NCBI GenBank assembly: GCA_050949645.1
Contig: JBMNGC010000001.1
Span: 372,001-436,000, forward strand
DNA from: RUG369 sp050949645
GTDB lineage: Bacteria; Planctomycetota; Planctomycetia; Pirellulales; Thermoguttaceae
Reading direction: 5' to 3'
DNA: 64,000 nt
Below, in pieces: positions 53,141-62,317 of this stretch (positions within the stretch are counted from its first letter, which is position 1; each line of letters opens with the position of its first letter). The notes beneath the pieces were generated by a model. That model was not told where the DNA came from and did not search any database. It saw only the letters and a program-made list of their open reading frames with translations. The translations under genes were made by a program, and so were the position numbers.

Positions 53141-53817
53141 TTTATTTTTCTTTTTGTAGATGACACTGAATCTGACGTTTGGTAGATAAGCGACGGTTTG
53201 TAGGCGCTCGATCATGGCGGACGTCGACGATCGCAAGACGTCAGTCGATCAGCCCGACGGAATTTAGAATGAAGTCGCTTAGACATTACCTCTGAACGCA
53301 GATTACAGGCGTCGTTCTCTTAGACCTTTTTGTAGCCAATCTTCGGCGTTGGAAAGGGCGTCGTTGATTATTGGGCGACTACTGCCTCTGACGAGCCTAC
53401 CGCGTTGACACGACAAAGCGGAAAAGACGTCCACGGAGCGTGTCAGGTAGGCGCTCCACGGGAAAAGCGTGGCGTTTGTCTTCATGGTTAACGCACATGA
53501 CGACAAGCGTATGCGTCCTTGGTTGCGGCGCGCCGTTTCAGTGGATGGCCATGCGCAGAACAACAAGGTAACTCCAGACGATAATCGTCGTCTACCGGTT
53601 GGGTGAAATCGTAATGAAGACGGGATTGGTTGCAAAGCTACCAGTGTAAAAAGTAGTTTCTAATTCGTTGCCGCGAAAGATTGAGAGAATCGATATTGAA
53701 ATCAGAGGGGCGGGAAAACGCTCTATCTGGTCGACGCTGCTTTTTATGGTATAACGACGTGGCGCGCATGGCGTCATGATTATAGATTGAGCTTTAATTT
53801 TTTAACTTCCCGTTGTA

Positions 53818-53845
53818 TAGACAAAGTTCGTCAAAGGGATAGAAT
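53818..53845 (+). promoter_or_regulatory. Candidate promoter of the FlaA1/CapD-like gene
   Basis: TAGACA (53818-53823), 16-bp spacer, TAGAAT (53840-53845), each five of six to consensus, about 110 bp before the start codon. Confidence 0.45.
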
Positions 53846-53958
53846 GGCGAGAGTCGTTGCGGCGACTTCGCTAGTGACTCGCTGGGATAAGGCTCGGTCC
53901 CACGTTGTTGTTTTTCCAGGGTTTGACGTTTATGACTTTGCCTTGAGCGAGACTCCGT

Positions 53959-55914
53959 ATGAGACGTGAAGAGATAGAAATGGAAGACGGACAGAAAGAA
54001 CGGTTGAACTCGGACTCTGCTGCTCCTAAACAGAACTCCTTCTGGAAAAGCCGACCTGCGGTGTATTCCCGCTGGGTCATCCTCTACCTGCTTACCTATA
54101 CGCTTTCGTATTATCTGGCGTTTGCGGTTAAGACAGACGGGTTTCAGCTAAAGTCAGTTTCTCCGCTGAATGAATCTGCGGCGAATGTTTTTCTGCACTC
54201 CCTTCCTTGGGTTCTCGCCATCAAGATACTGGTCATGTTTTTCCGGCGTTCTTATCGAACGATCGGACTCTACGCGACCTTCCGCGACCTTCGGTTCATT
54301 ATTATGGACTCTGTCGCGTCTTTTGCCTTTGTCTTGATATGGTTTAAGGTTGCGAGAGAAGCGGGGATCATTGGATACAACGTTTTGTTCTCAGTCTTGC
54401 TCCTTGACTTGATCTTTTCGATCATGTTTCGGGGCGGTTTGCGCCTGGGCACGCGATTTTATCGTGAATCGATTTTGCCGCGTCTTGATCCAGAGACTGA
54501 GGAAAAACGAGCGTTCCTTCTTGGCGCAAACGATGAAAGCGCGCATGTTGCCAACATCATCAATACTCGTCATAACTCGGGGTATCGCGTCGTCGGTTTT
54601 ATAACGATTCACGAATACAAAGTGAATATGAAACTTGGCACGTTGCCGATCGTTGCCTATATCGATGATATTACCGAAGCATGTCGTCGCTACGACGTTA
54701 ATACAGTGCTCTTTGTCGCCGGGTCCCTTCCAGGGAAGACTCTCCGCGAATTCTACGATCGATGCGATAAGAACGGAATCCAAGTCCTATCGGTGCCGCG
54801 AGTCGAGTTTCCGCCCGGTACCAAAATACCGATTCGCGACGTGAACGTCAACGATCTGCTCCGACGCAGTCCTATCGAACTTGACACGAAGGAAATTAAG
54901 TCGTTGATTACTGGCAGACGCGTCATGGTCACGGGCGCAGGCGGAAGTATTGGTTCCGAGATATGCCGCCAGATCATGCGTTTTGAACCGCAAGAGCTCT
55001 TTATTCTTGGACGCGGCGAAAACCGTATCTTCTTCCTGGATCGTGAGCTTCGCGCGCTAGGCAAATCGACGCAGGTGACGCCGATCATTGCGGATATTGC
55101 CAATGCAGATCGAATTAATGAGATCTTTGCAAAGGCGCGGCCTGAGATTGTTTTCCATGCCGCCGCGCATAAGCACGTGCCCCTCATGGAAGCCAACATT
55201 CCTGAAGCGATTCGCAACAACATCTACGGCACGAAGGTTATCGCCGACGCTTCCGACCGTTACGGAGCGGTGAAGTTCGTCATGGTTTCGACCGACAAGG
55301 CGGTTAATCCTTCGAGCGTCATGGGATGTTCCAAGCAGATGGCGGAACGATATGTGAACTCGCTTGCGGTGAATTCCAAGACGAAATTCATCGTCACTCG
55401 GTTCGGCAACGTCCTCGGCTCCAATGGAAGCGTTGTACCAATCTTTACGAGGCAGATCCAAAATGGCGGTCCTATTACGATCACGGATTGCCGGATGACG
55501 CGTTACTTCATGACGATTCCCGAAGCCTCGCAGCTGGTGCTGGAGGCCGCAGCGATGGGCAATGGCGGTGAAATCTTCGTTCTCGATATGGGCGACCCCG
55601 TCCGCATCGAGGATCTTGCAAAGGATTTGATCCGACTTGCCGGACTTCCTGAAAACGCGATAGAGATCAAGGAAGTTGGTCTCCGTCCCGGTGAGAAGCT
55701 CTACGAAGAGCTGTACTTTGAGTCGGAAACACGAATCCAGACGAACCAGGAAAGGCTTTTTGCCGCTGAGCATCGACGCTTTGATCACGACGAAGTTCAG
55801 GCTCAGCTCGACGAGCTCCTCTCCATGCTGAACGGCCCTCAGGAGAAGATTCGCGAATGTTTGCAGAAATTCGTTCCGGAATATAAGCCGACGATTCTGA
55901 CAGAGAAAAAATGA
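53959..55914 (+). CDS. FlaA1/WbpM/CapD-family UDP-sugar dehydratase/epimerase, membrane-bound
   Basis: About 651 residues; a second in-frame ATG at 53980, with AAGAGA upstream, is nearly as likely. Four transmembrane helices lie in the first ~150 residues (WVILYLLTYTLSYYLAFAV, VLAIKILVMFF, VASFAFVLIWF, LFSVLLLDLIFSIMF). A first Rossmann-like domain (~170-300, AFLLGANDESAHVANI) precedes the catalytic short-chain dehydrogenase domain, with NAD motif VTGAGGSIGSE (~323) and active-site segment STDKAVNPSSVMGCSKQMAERY. The C-terminal part has RPGEKLYEEL. It acts at the inner membrane on UDP-N-acetylated sugars (typically 4,6-dehydration) for capsule or O-glycan precursors. No other polysaccharide gene is adjacent. 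Confidence 0.9.
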   Translation: MRREEIEMEDGQKERLNSDSAAPKQNSFWKSRPAVYSRWVILYLLTYTLSYYLAFAVKTDGFQLKSVSPLNESAANVFLHSLPWVLAIKILVMFFRRSYRTIGLYATFRDLRFIIMDSVASFAFVLIWFKVAREAGIIGYNVLFSVLLLDLIFSIMFRGGLRLGTRFYRESILPRLDPETEEKRAFLLGANDESAHVANIINTRHNSGYRVVGFITIHEYKVNMKLGTLPIVAYIDDITEACRRYDVNTVLFVAGSLPGKTLREFYDRCDKNGIQVLSVPRVEFPPGTKIPIRDVNVNDLLRRSPIELDTKEIKSLITGRRVMVTGAGGSIGSEICRQIMRFEPQELFILGRGENRIFFLDRELRALGKSTQVTPIIADIANADRINEIFAKARPEIVFHAAAHKHVPLMEANIPEAIRNNIYGTKVIADASDRYGAVKFVMVSTDKAVNPSSVMGCSKQMAERYVNSLAVNSKTKFIVTRFGNVLGSNGSVVPIFTRQIQNGGPITITDCRMTRYFMTIPEASQLVLEAAAMGNGGEIFVLDMGDPVRIEDLAKDLIRLAGLPENAIEIKEVGLRPGEKLYEELYFESETRIQTNQERLFAAEHRRFDHDEVQAQLDELLSMLNGPQEKIRECLQKFVPEYKPTILTEKK

Positions 55915-55936
55915 GCGCTGCTGCGCTTTGGAAGAT

Positions 55937-55970
55937 AAGAGCGGTTTCCGAGAGGAAGCCGCTCTTTTTT
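55937..55970 (+). terminator. Terminator of the FlaA1/CapD-like gene
   Basis: AAGAGCGGTTTCC (55937-55949) pairs with GGAAGCCGCTCTT (55954-55966), one G-T pair, loop GAGA, then T-run. Confidence 0.93.
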
Positions 55971-56105
55971 ATGGCCTTTGGACCCTCGAATATTGAAATG
56001 TCGAACGGCATATGGTCTATAAACAGGAAGCCAGAAGCGCCGGTAAGTTCAGCCGTTACGTGAGGGCAACAGGTAAGCGTTGATCGACGTCCGCAATTAG
56101 CGCAG

Positions 56106-56141
56106 AGGGGAGCGCTCTTTAAGAGAAAAGACCGCTCCCCT
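56106..56141 (-). terminator. Hairpin downstream of the acidic membrane protein gene
   Basis: AGGGGAGCG (56106-56114) pairs with CGCTCCCCT (56133-56141); an inner GGTCTTTT/AAGAGC partly extends it. It lies 27 bp past the stop on the minus strand; no T-run follows on that strand. Confidence 0.45.
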
Positions 56142-56168
56142 TTCGGTCGTAACGTTGATCGAAGTTCG

Positions 56169-58535
56169 TCAGCGATTGAAGAGCGCGTCGACCGAGGATT
56201 GGGAGGCGACGGACGAACCCTTGACGAGCGGAATGCGACAGAGGACGATCGAACCGCGCGGAATCGAGTTGGAGGCGATGTTAAGGACAACTTGACTCCC
56301 GTCGGAGACGCCGATCTTAAACCAACGCGGCTCGTTTTCCTGTGGATCGACATTTAGGACGTAGAGATTACCGCTTGGAATCTCAGAGTCCTCGGGACGT
56401 CGGAGTCGCCATTCGCCGTTGAAATTCTTATCGAGCCATCCTACGCGACGGTAGAGGGTTGCGAATCGCCCGACGCTTGCGTCAAGGTCGGCCGTCGTTT
56501 TACCAACGTCGAGGTGGTTTTTAGGCAGAAAGTCGACGCGCGAGACAGCCAGAGTGCGCAGCGATCTGATCTCAGGGGTTTCCGTTTGGAAGCGGTCAAT
56601 TCCGGTCGCATCGAGCTGAGGCGCATTTAGGACTTTGAGGAGCTGTTCAATCCGCAGCGCGAAGTAGAAATCGCTTGATCGGAGGTACTGCGCCGTTTCC
56701 CGTGCGAATTTGTATTGCAGGATCGGATCGAGATCCTCAGTCATCTGGATTTTCTCGAGAAACGCGGACCACTTCGCGTACCACTGAGCGACGTCTTCCG
56801 ACCGCAACGAATCGGGAATCTGCTCGACGTCTTCTTGAAGTTCAATGATGAACCGCTTTTGCGGCGAGATTTCCTGCGAGAGCTCGGGCGCGTCGGCTGG
56901 AATCGTAACTGTTCCACGCTTGCCTTGGGCGTTGGCGACATAGATGTTTTCCCCAGCGTGCGGCGGGTTCGGAAGGTAATAAAAGAGATCACGCGACGGA
57001 GTATAGGTCCAATACCGCTGATTCAATTCTTTATCAAGCATAAGAAAGACTTTGCGGTACGTTGGGAAATTGTTTTCCGAATCGTAGCGCCACTGAGCTT
57101 CTCGTTTTTTAAGAACCTTGAGCTCGTCGGGAGCGCCAGGTTGAGCTTCAATTTCGGAGATGAATGTAAGTCCAATTTTAGCGTCTTCTGAAGACGTCTG
57201 AAACCTTTCGAGTCGTTCGCCATTCTCTTGCATAAAGGCGTTCCATTTATCGACGACTTCAAGGGCCTGAAGCGATTGCGCAGCGCGCGCAAATTCCTGT
57301 TCGTAGTCGTTGGCGGCGCCGGAGCGAATCGAATCGTTGTCGACGGCGTCGGGAGACCGAAGATCGGCGCGCCATGGCGCGAAGAAATCGCGAGTCTGCT
57401 CCGCGTCTACGGAAGCGACGTCGAGCATTTCAAGCCGACGGTAGAAGTCAATATTATCCTGGAGGTCGGACTGGAATTCTTTTATGCTTGTAAGGAGCGC
57501 GGTTGAGGAATCTGCTAGCTCCTGGGGCGCAGTTGAGACAAACTCTTCGAGTTCGGCAAGAGGCGCGTCGAGCGCTTCGAGAACGGCGTCAACATTGCGC
57601 GGGTCATCATCTTTTATTTGATTAAACTGATATTCAAGCTGAGCGAGCTCGGCTCTCGCCTGCTCGAGGTCGACGACCGGTTCCTCGTCGATCGGTTCTT
57701 CATCTTGTTCTAGCGTGACGTCGCCAGAGAGCATTGGGAACTGGTCGTTGTCGAGCTCAGGAAAAATCTCGCTTTCGCCGGATACATCGACCTCATGACG
57801 AGGCTCGTCATGGTTGGCTATTGTAACGTCTTCAGCGTCCACTAGATCGATTGAGTCGTCAATATCGTTAGCGCTATCAATCTCCTCCGGTTCTTCTATC
57901 GCGATTTGGCGATCATGAGCGCTCGTCGCCTCGACGATTGGAGTTTCGTCAGGATTCAGAGTTTCCTGGCGGGAGGTCGCTCCGTTTTCGTCGAACGCGA
58001 TTTCTTCGGCGTCTCCGTCAGGTTGATCCTTTGATTGAATTATGTTGTTATCGAAGATGGAGTCGTTATTAAATGGGAGTTTGTTGGACTCCGAGGGGAG
58101 CAAATATGAATTGTCTTCCAGGAAGTCGTTGGGTTCGTCGTTGAAGTCAGCGACGCTGGCGAGCGTCTCGTCGTTGTCTTGAGAAAAGTTGGGGACGAGC
58201 TTCAGACGCTCCTGTTCCATGTCGTCTGACGCCTGAAGAGCGGCAATCTCTTTCTGAGGCATAGGGTTGACGGCGCTCTCTTGTTTGAGCAGACGATCAA
58301 AGAGAAAGAAGAGAATGAACGCTATAATAAAAGGCGTCGCAAAGACATAGATTTTACGCCTGCCTTCGTTGGAGGAAAGCGCGAACCGTTCGCATTGATT
58401 CCAATCGACGTAATCGTCCTCTTCGATATAGTTCGAAAAATTGGGGTCGTCGTGCATATGGCGAGCGCGCAGATCGGACCGTCGATTTGGCTCAAATGAG
58501 TAACGTTCAAAATTTCTGTCTTCTTCAGGACGCAT
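56169..58535 (-). CDS. Acidic single-pass membrane protein of unknown function
   Basis: 788 residues from MRPEED (58535), with GGGAGAAG just before it; a longer start at 58610 would overlap the helicase gene. The cytoplasmic N-terminus (~60 residues, Asp/Glu/Arg-rich) leads to one transmembrane helix (62-79, IYVFATPFIIAFILFFLF). Residues ~85-250 are long, strongly acidic and probably disordered. Then comes a helical region (~255-560; ARAELAQLEYQFNQIKDD, RDFFAPWRADL) and a C-terminal beta-rich part (LYVLNVDPQENEPRWFKIGV, SIVLCRIPL). No family is recognised. It follows the AddA-like gene by 58 bp and may be cotranscribed. Confidence 0.6.
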   Translation of the reverse strand: MRPEEDRNFERYSFEPNRRSDLRARHMHDDPNFSNYIEEDDYVDWNQCERFALSSNEGRRKIYVFATPFIIAFILFFLFDRLLKQESAVNPMPQKEIAALQASDDMEQERLKLVPNFSQDNDETLASVADFNDEPNDFLEDNSYLLPSESNKLPFNNDSIFDNNIIQSKDQPDGDAEEIAFDENGATSRQETLNPDETPIVEATSAHDRQIAIEEPEEIDSANDIDDSIDLVDAEDVTIANHDEPRHEVDVSGESEIFPELDNDQFPMLSGDVTLEQDEEPIDEEPVVDLEQARAELAQLEYQFNQIKDDDPRNVDAVLEALDAPLAELEEFVSTAPQELADSSTALLTSIKEFQSDLQDNIDFYRRLEMLDVASVDAEQTRDFFAPWRADLRSPDAVDNDSIRSGAANDYEQEFARAAQSLQALEVVDKWNAFMQENGERLERFQTSSEDAKIGLTFISEIEAQPGAPDELKVLKKREAQWRYDSENNFPTYRKVFLMLDKELNQRYWTYTPSRDLFYYLPNPPHAGENIYVANAQGKRGTVTIPADAPELSQEISPQKRFIIELQEDVEQIPDSLRSEDVAQWYAKWSAFLEKIQMTEDLDPILQYKFARETAQYLRSSDFYFALRIEQLLKVLNAPQLDATGIDRFQTETPEIRSLRTLAVSRVDFLPKNHLDVGKTTADLDASVGRFATLYRRVGWLDKNFNGEWRLRRPEDSEIPSGNLYVLNVDPQENEPRWFKIGVSDGSQVVLNIASNSIPRGSIVLCRIPLVKGSSVASQSSVDALFNR

Positions 58536-58593
58536 ATTCTTCTCCCGATCGACTTCGTACAATATAAGGGACGCCTCAACCGCATCCGATATT

Positions 58594-61500
58594 TTACGCT
58601 TTGGGATCAAACGCTGATAAATTTTTCTCTTTAAAGTCTAATATTCTGCCTGTTCTGGCGTCTACGAGTCGTTCGAGGGTCACAAAGGCGATCCGTAACG
58701 AAATTTTATCTTCCGGCAATCCGAACCGCTCGGCGATCGCTTGCTCGTAACATTTGACTTGCTCGACATATTCTTCAAGCAACTTTGGGTTGGGCTCATG
58801 GACATCCGACTTAAAATCGACAACGTCGGCGGCGACGAGGCGCGTTCCGTCATAGAGGAGCGTTAACCGGTCGATGACGCCACTCTCAAGGACGTCTTTT
58901 TTGAGGCTTCTGTAGGCGTATTCTCGCCGGACTTCAAGTCTTGGGGCGGCGAGATCTCCAGCGCTAACAAGCGCGCATGGAACGACGCTGAAGATTTCGT
59001 TTTGTCGAGCGTTTGGATCGACGTAGGTCGCTCGACTCATGAGCGTTTTGACAAAATCCGTTTGGCACATTTCGCGGAATTCAGCAAGAACGTGTTTAAC
59101 TTTATCTTTATCGAAGAGCGCGAGGGGCGTCAGAACTCGACGGAGCGTATCGTCAGTTGGCGCTCCGTCGACGTCGAGCCAGCGCGTCAGTTCGAAACAC
59201 GCGTGAATGCACGAACCACGAACAAATGTCTCGCGGCGATTCCATACAAGCGACTTATGAGAGTCAGTTGGCGACTCGCGACGATAGAGGAGTCGCGAGC
59301 GTCCGGAGCTCTGGAAGCGCGGTCCGATTCTTTCTTCTATCTCTCGTTTTCGCGACGCCGGCTCTTTCTCAGAATCTTCCAGGACAGGAGTCTTGAGGTC
59401 CGCGCCCCAATCGCACTCGCCACGTTCAACGAGACGCTGCGGATTGTTTCCGAGAGGCGACTGCTCTTCAAGGGGACTCGCGCCTTGAAGTCCAAAACGA
59501 AGAAGATTCGCAAAGGTGAGCTTCAAGTTGGTTGGTTTTTCTCGACCAGAGGGAGGGTCCATGATCGCCAGCAACATCCTTTTGGGGCGCGTTATGGCGA
59601 CGTACAGCAAACAGAGCGACTCTTCAAACTGACGTTGAATTTCGTCGCTGAAGAACTTTTTGCAATGATCGGGCAGAATAGCGCGTTCATCGGCGCCGAC
59701 ATATTTTACCACGCCCTCAATTTCGCCAAGCGCCGACGAACGGCCGACAATGAAGGGTGTTCGACTGATATCGCCGAGGGATCTACCGCCGTCAAGCTCA
59801 GGGAGAACGACGATATCAAATTCGAGCCCTTTCGAGCCGTGGATCGTCATAAGTCGCACCGTCGACGCCGAAGGAGCCTGCGTTTTATGCGCCTGCGCGG
59901 TCTTGACGAACTGGTCGAATGTCGAACGCGGCGACGTCGCTTCATATCCGAAAGCAAAGTCGACAAGCTGATCCAAACGCTCTTTTTGCCGCTTGTCCTG
60001 ACAGGCAGGTTTGAGCAGATCGCGCATCTCCGACGCAAAATTTCCTAGCCCCTTCGTCTCGATCAAGACGCGGAGGTAACCGGAGACGCGTTTGGCGGCG
60101 GTTGCGTCAACTTGACGGGGGTCAAGTCCAAGCTTTTGCGCGAGCGGCTCGACGTTGGCGACGCAGAACGCGTCGGCGGAGGCGCCAGGGTGCGCGGCAA
60201 GTCGGAAGAGCGCGAGTAGCGCGTCAACGGCGGGCGAATCGGCGATCGGTGCGCCGCCTTCTTCACTCGCCTCGACCCCAAGCTTTTTGAGTCGTCGTAG
60301 GAGTTTGGAAAGAAAGTCGTTGCTGCGCGTGAGCACGCCGATCGTAGCGCGAGGGTATCGTTCTCGAAGTTCTTTGATTCTACGCGCTGCATAGGCGAAC
60401 TTCAGATCCTTTTGATCTTGAGCGGTCGATCGTTCCGACTCGGAATTCGAATCGTTGGCGTCAGAATCGTCCTCATAGGCCTGCAGGTTCCAGCCCTCAA
60501 AAGAGTGATCGTCAGGTTCGATTTCCAGTTCCGTTGTGGGATCGACGATCGCCTTTCGCGCGCAGTCCGCTACGCTCGAGTTTTCGACGAAACGCGGCGC
60601 CATTTCCAGCGACCAGAAGCCGTCAAGGTTTTCGTTTCGGGGAGCATAGCGGTGTTCTTCAAAGTTCTTACGCCATTTGGCGACTGCTCTTTTAATCGCG
60701 CCTCGCCGTTGCTGCGCAACTTCGTCGTCTTTGTCCTTTTGCGTGTCAAGAACGGGATTATCCTCGATCGAGAGGAAAAATTCGTTTACGGTCTCGATGA
60801 TCGTGGGACAGCTTCTCCAGTTTGTCGCCATAGATTTGCAAAGGACGTCAGGCAGATCGTTCTCGATCTGTTGGAAAATTTCTGCTACTCCGCCGCGCCA
60901 TCCATAAATCGCCTGTTTTACGTCGCCAACACAGAAGAAGGATGAGAGTTCTCTTCCATAATTTGGGTTGTTTGGGTCAAGGGAGTCGTTAGATCGTTCA
61001 GCAATCTTCCTGGCAAATGGGCGAACGATCTTCCACTGCTTGAAAGACGCGTCCTGAAATTCATCCAAGAGCAGGTGTCGAGTTTGAGAGTCCAGTCGGT
61101 AGTCGACCTCACTGGAGCGACCGCGAGCGTCACTTTCGGCGAGGAGCTTGGCAAGGTCGTCAAATCTGTAGGAGCCTTTCCTCAATTTCGCATCGTTAAA
61201 GTAGAAACTGATTGCTTCGACGACTTTCCAGATCGCTTCGAGTTGCCGCCCAAGCGCGGCCTTCTGCTCGAAAATTGTAAGTTCAACAACTTTTTCGAGC
61301 GCGTCTTTTAAAGGTAACTCTTCAAAGGAGACTCTGTAATATAAATAGTCCTGTTTGATAATGCATTTTACCAAAGTCGTGGCAAGGACGCCCTGCCAAT
61401 TTTTCTTTTCCAGGAGGTCCAGAATTTTATTCCGCGCGCTGTTAAACCTCGTTTTCTGCTTTTCCGGTATCTCCGCCTCCCGGAGCTCTTCAATACATTC

Positions 61501-62136
61501 ATTAAGCGAGACCGATGATTTTCCGGATTTTTCCTTAAACAGGAGCCAATTTTCCCGTTTCGACTCATTGAAGATTTCAAGCGCGTTTGACGTCAGCGCG
61601 AAGACTTGCGATTCGACGGATTTTTTAGTTTCGCCTTTAAAAAGAAGTCTCGACAACTCGCGCGCGTTTTTGCCATCGGTCTGCGCAAAGACCATTTGAA
61701 TAGCGCTGCGAAGTATCGCGTTGTTTTCCGTCTCCTCGACGATCGTCCAACCTGGCGGCAACCCGAGCTCGTAGGCGAAAGAGCCCGCAAGTTGCATAAA
61801 AAAAGAGTCGAGCGTGCAAACTCGGAGGCGATTGATCGAACGAACCAACTGGACCGTCAATTCGCGGAATCTCTCCTGACAGATCGCGCCGGGATCGTTC
61901 ATGAGTTCAGCAGAAAGCTTCGCGGCGCCTTCGGGAGAGAGCGCGCCTTCGCCAAGACGCTGTAATATACGATCTTGAATTTCGCCCGCCGCCTTGCGCG
62001 TAAAGGTCGTCGCAAGGATCGATTCCACAGGGACTCCGTCTAGCAAAAGCTTGAGATAGCGTTCGCTGAGTTGATAGGTTTTACCAGAACCCGCCGAAGC
62101 TCGGATTATCTCATGTCGGTATTCGTTGATCGGCAC
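58594..62136 (-). CDS. AddA/RecB-type UvrD-family helicase-nuclease
   Basis: 1180 residues, GTG start. Helicase superfamily 1 motifs are complete: Walker A RASAGSGKT (12-20), motif Ia TTFTRKAAGE, Walker B LLLDEFQD (~355), motif III QAIYGWRGG, motif V TIHGSKGLEFD, motif VI LLYVAITRPKR. The C-terminus has the RecB-family nuclease: GVIDRL, DVVDFKSD (~1107) and QVKCYEQA (Asp, Asp/Lys and Gln/Tyr). It should unwind and trim DNA ends for homologous recombination. An AddB or RecC/RecD partner is not in the window. Cytoplasmic. It sits between ApbE (upstream) and the acidic membrane protein (downstream). Confidence 0.9.
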   Translation of the reverse strand: MPINEYRHEIIRASAGSGKTYQLSERYLKLLLDGVPVESILATTFTRKAAGEIQDRILQRLGEGALSPEGAAKLSAELMNDPGAICQERFRELTVQLVRSINRLRVCTLDSFFMQLAGSFAYELGLPPGWTIVEETENNAILRSAIQMVFAQTDGKNARELSRLLFKGETKKSVESQVFALTSNALEIFNESKRENWLLFKEKSGKSSVSLNECIEELREAEIPEKQKTRFNSARNKILDLLEKKNWQGVLATTLVKCIIKQDYLYYRVSFEELPLKDALEKVVELTIFEQKAALGRQLEAIWKVVEAISFYFNDAKLRKGSYRFDDLAKLLAESDARGRSSEVDYRLDSQTRHLLLDEFQDASFKQWKIVRPFARKIAERSNDSLDPNNPNYGRELSSFFCVGDVKQAIYGWRGGVAEIFQQIENDLPDVLCKSMATNWRSCPTIIETVNEFFLSIEDNPVLDTQKDKDDEVAQQRRGAIKRAVAKWRKNFEEHRYAPRNENLDGFWSLEMAPRFVENSSVADCARKAIVDPTTELEIEPDDHSFEGWNLQAYEDDSDANDSNSESERSTAQDQKDLKFAYAARRIKELRERYPRATIGVLTRSNDFLSKLLRRLKKLGVEASEEGGAPIADSPAVDALLALFRLAAHPGASADAFCVANVEPLAQKLGLDPRQVDATAAKRVSGYLRVLIETKGLGNFASEMRDLLKPACQDKRQKERLDQLVDFAFGYEATSPRSTFDQFVKTAQAHKTQAPSASTVRLMTIHGSKGLEFDIVVLPELDGGRSLGDISRTPFIVGRSSALGEIEGVVKYVGADERAILPDHCKKFFSDEIQRQFEESLCLLYVAITRPKRMLLAIMDPPSGREKPTNLKLTFANLLRFGLQGASPLEEQSPLGNNPQRLVERGECDWGADLKTPVLEDSEKEPASRKREIEERIGPRFQSSGRSRLLYRRESPTDSHKSLVWNRRETFVRGSCIHACFELTRWLDVDGAPTDDTLRRVLTPLALFDKDKVKHVLAEFREMCQTDFVKTLMSRATYVDPNARQNEIFSVVPCALVSAGDLAAPRLEVRREYAYRSLKKDVLESGVIDRLTLLYDGTRLVAADVVDFKSDVHEPNPKLLEEYVEQVKCYEQAIAERFGLPEDKISLRIAFVTLERLVDARTGRILDFKEKNLSAFDPKA

Positions 62137-62247
62137 GTTGGTCCCATTCCGCAGAATCGCGAGTTAAACTTTAACAAGTTTGTCGATTATAACTTATTGT
62201 CCAGTCTTACGTTGTGATTCTAAGCAAAAGACGTCCCCATATCAAGG

Positions 62248-62270
62248 GGAAAACGTCTAAGCCAAAGCGT
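62248..62270 (-). terminator. Weak hairpin after apbE
   Basis: On the minus strand AAAACG and CGTTTT pair across a 12-nt loop, 47 bp past the apbE stop; U-rich right arm but only six base pairs. Confidence 0.3.
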
Positions 62271-62317
62271 TTTCATCCGCGTTTTTAGGCGCGAAGAGGA
62301 CCTTAGAATCAAGGAAT

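Larger units (their letters stand above)
53051..53958. other. ~900-bp region with no confident gene
   Basis: After the terminator the stretch to ~53780 has mixed composition. A minus-strand open frame at 53303-53635 has atypical codons (ATA, CTA, AGA) and no recognisable motif. A different minus-strand frame is open between 53539 and 53397 and reads as if coding (HTLVVMCVNHEDKRHAFPVE), with typical codons but no start, and stops on both sides; this could be a decayed gene fragment. A promoter at 53818-53845 serves the next gene. Confidence 0.45.

Noticed and set aside
53303..53635. Minus-strand 110-codon open frame in the gap before the FlaA1-like gene
   Set aside because: Atypical codons, no ribosome site, no motif; a different frame in the same place looks more gene-like.
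59002..60048. Long forward open frame (348 codons) inside the AddA-like gene
   Set aside because: The opposite strand carries conserved helicase motifs across the same bases; the forward product has no recognisable feature.
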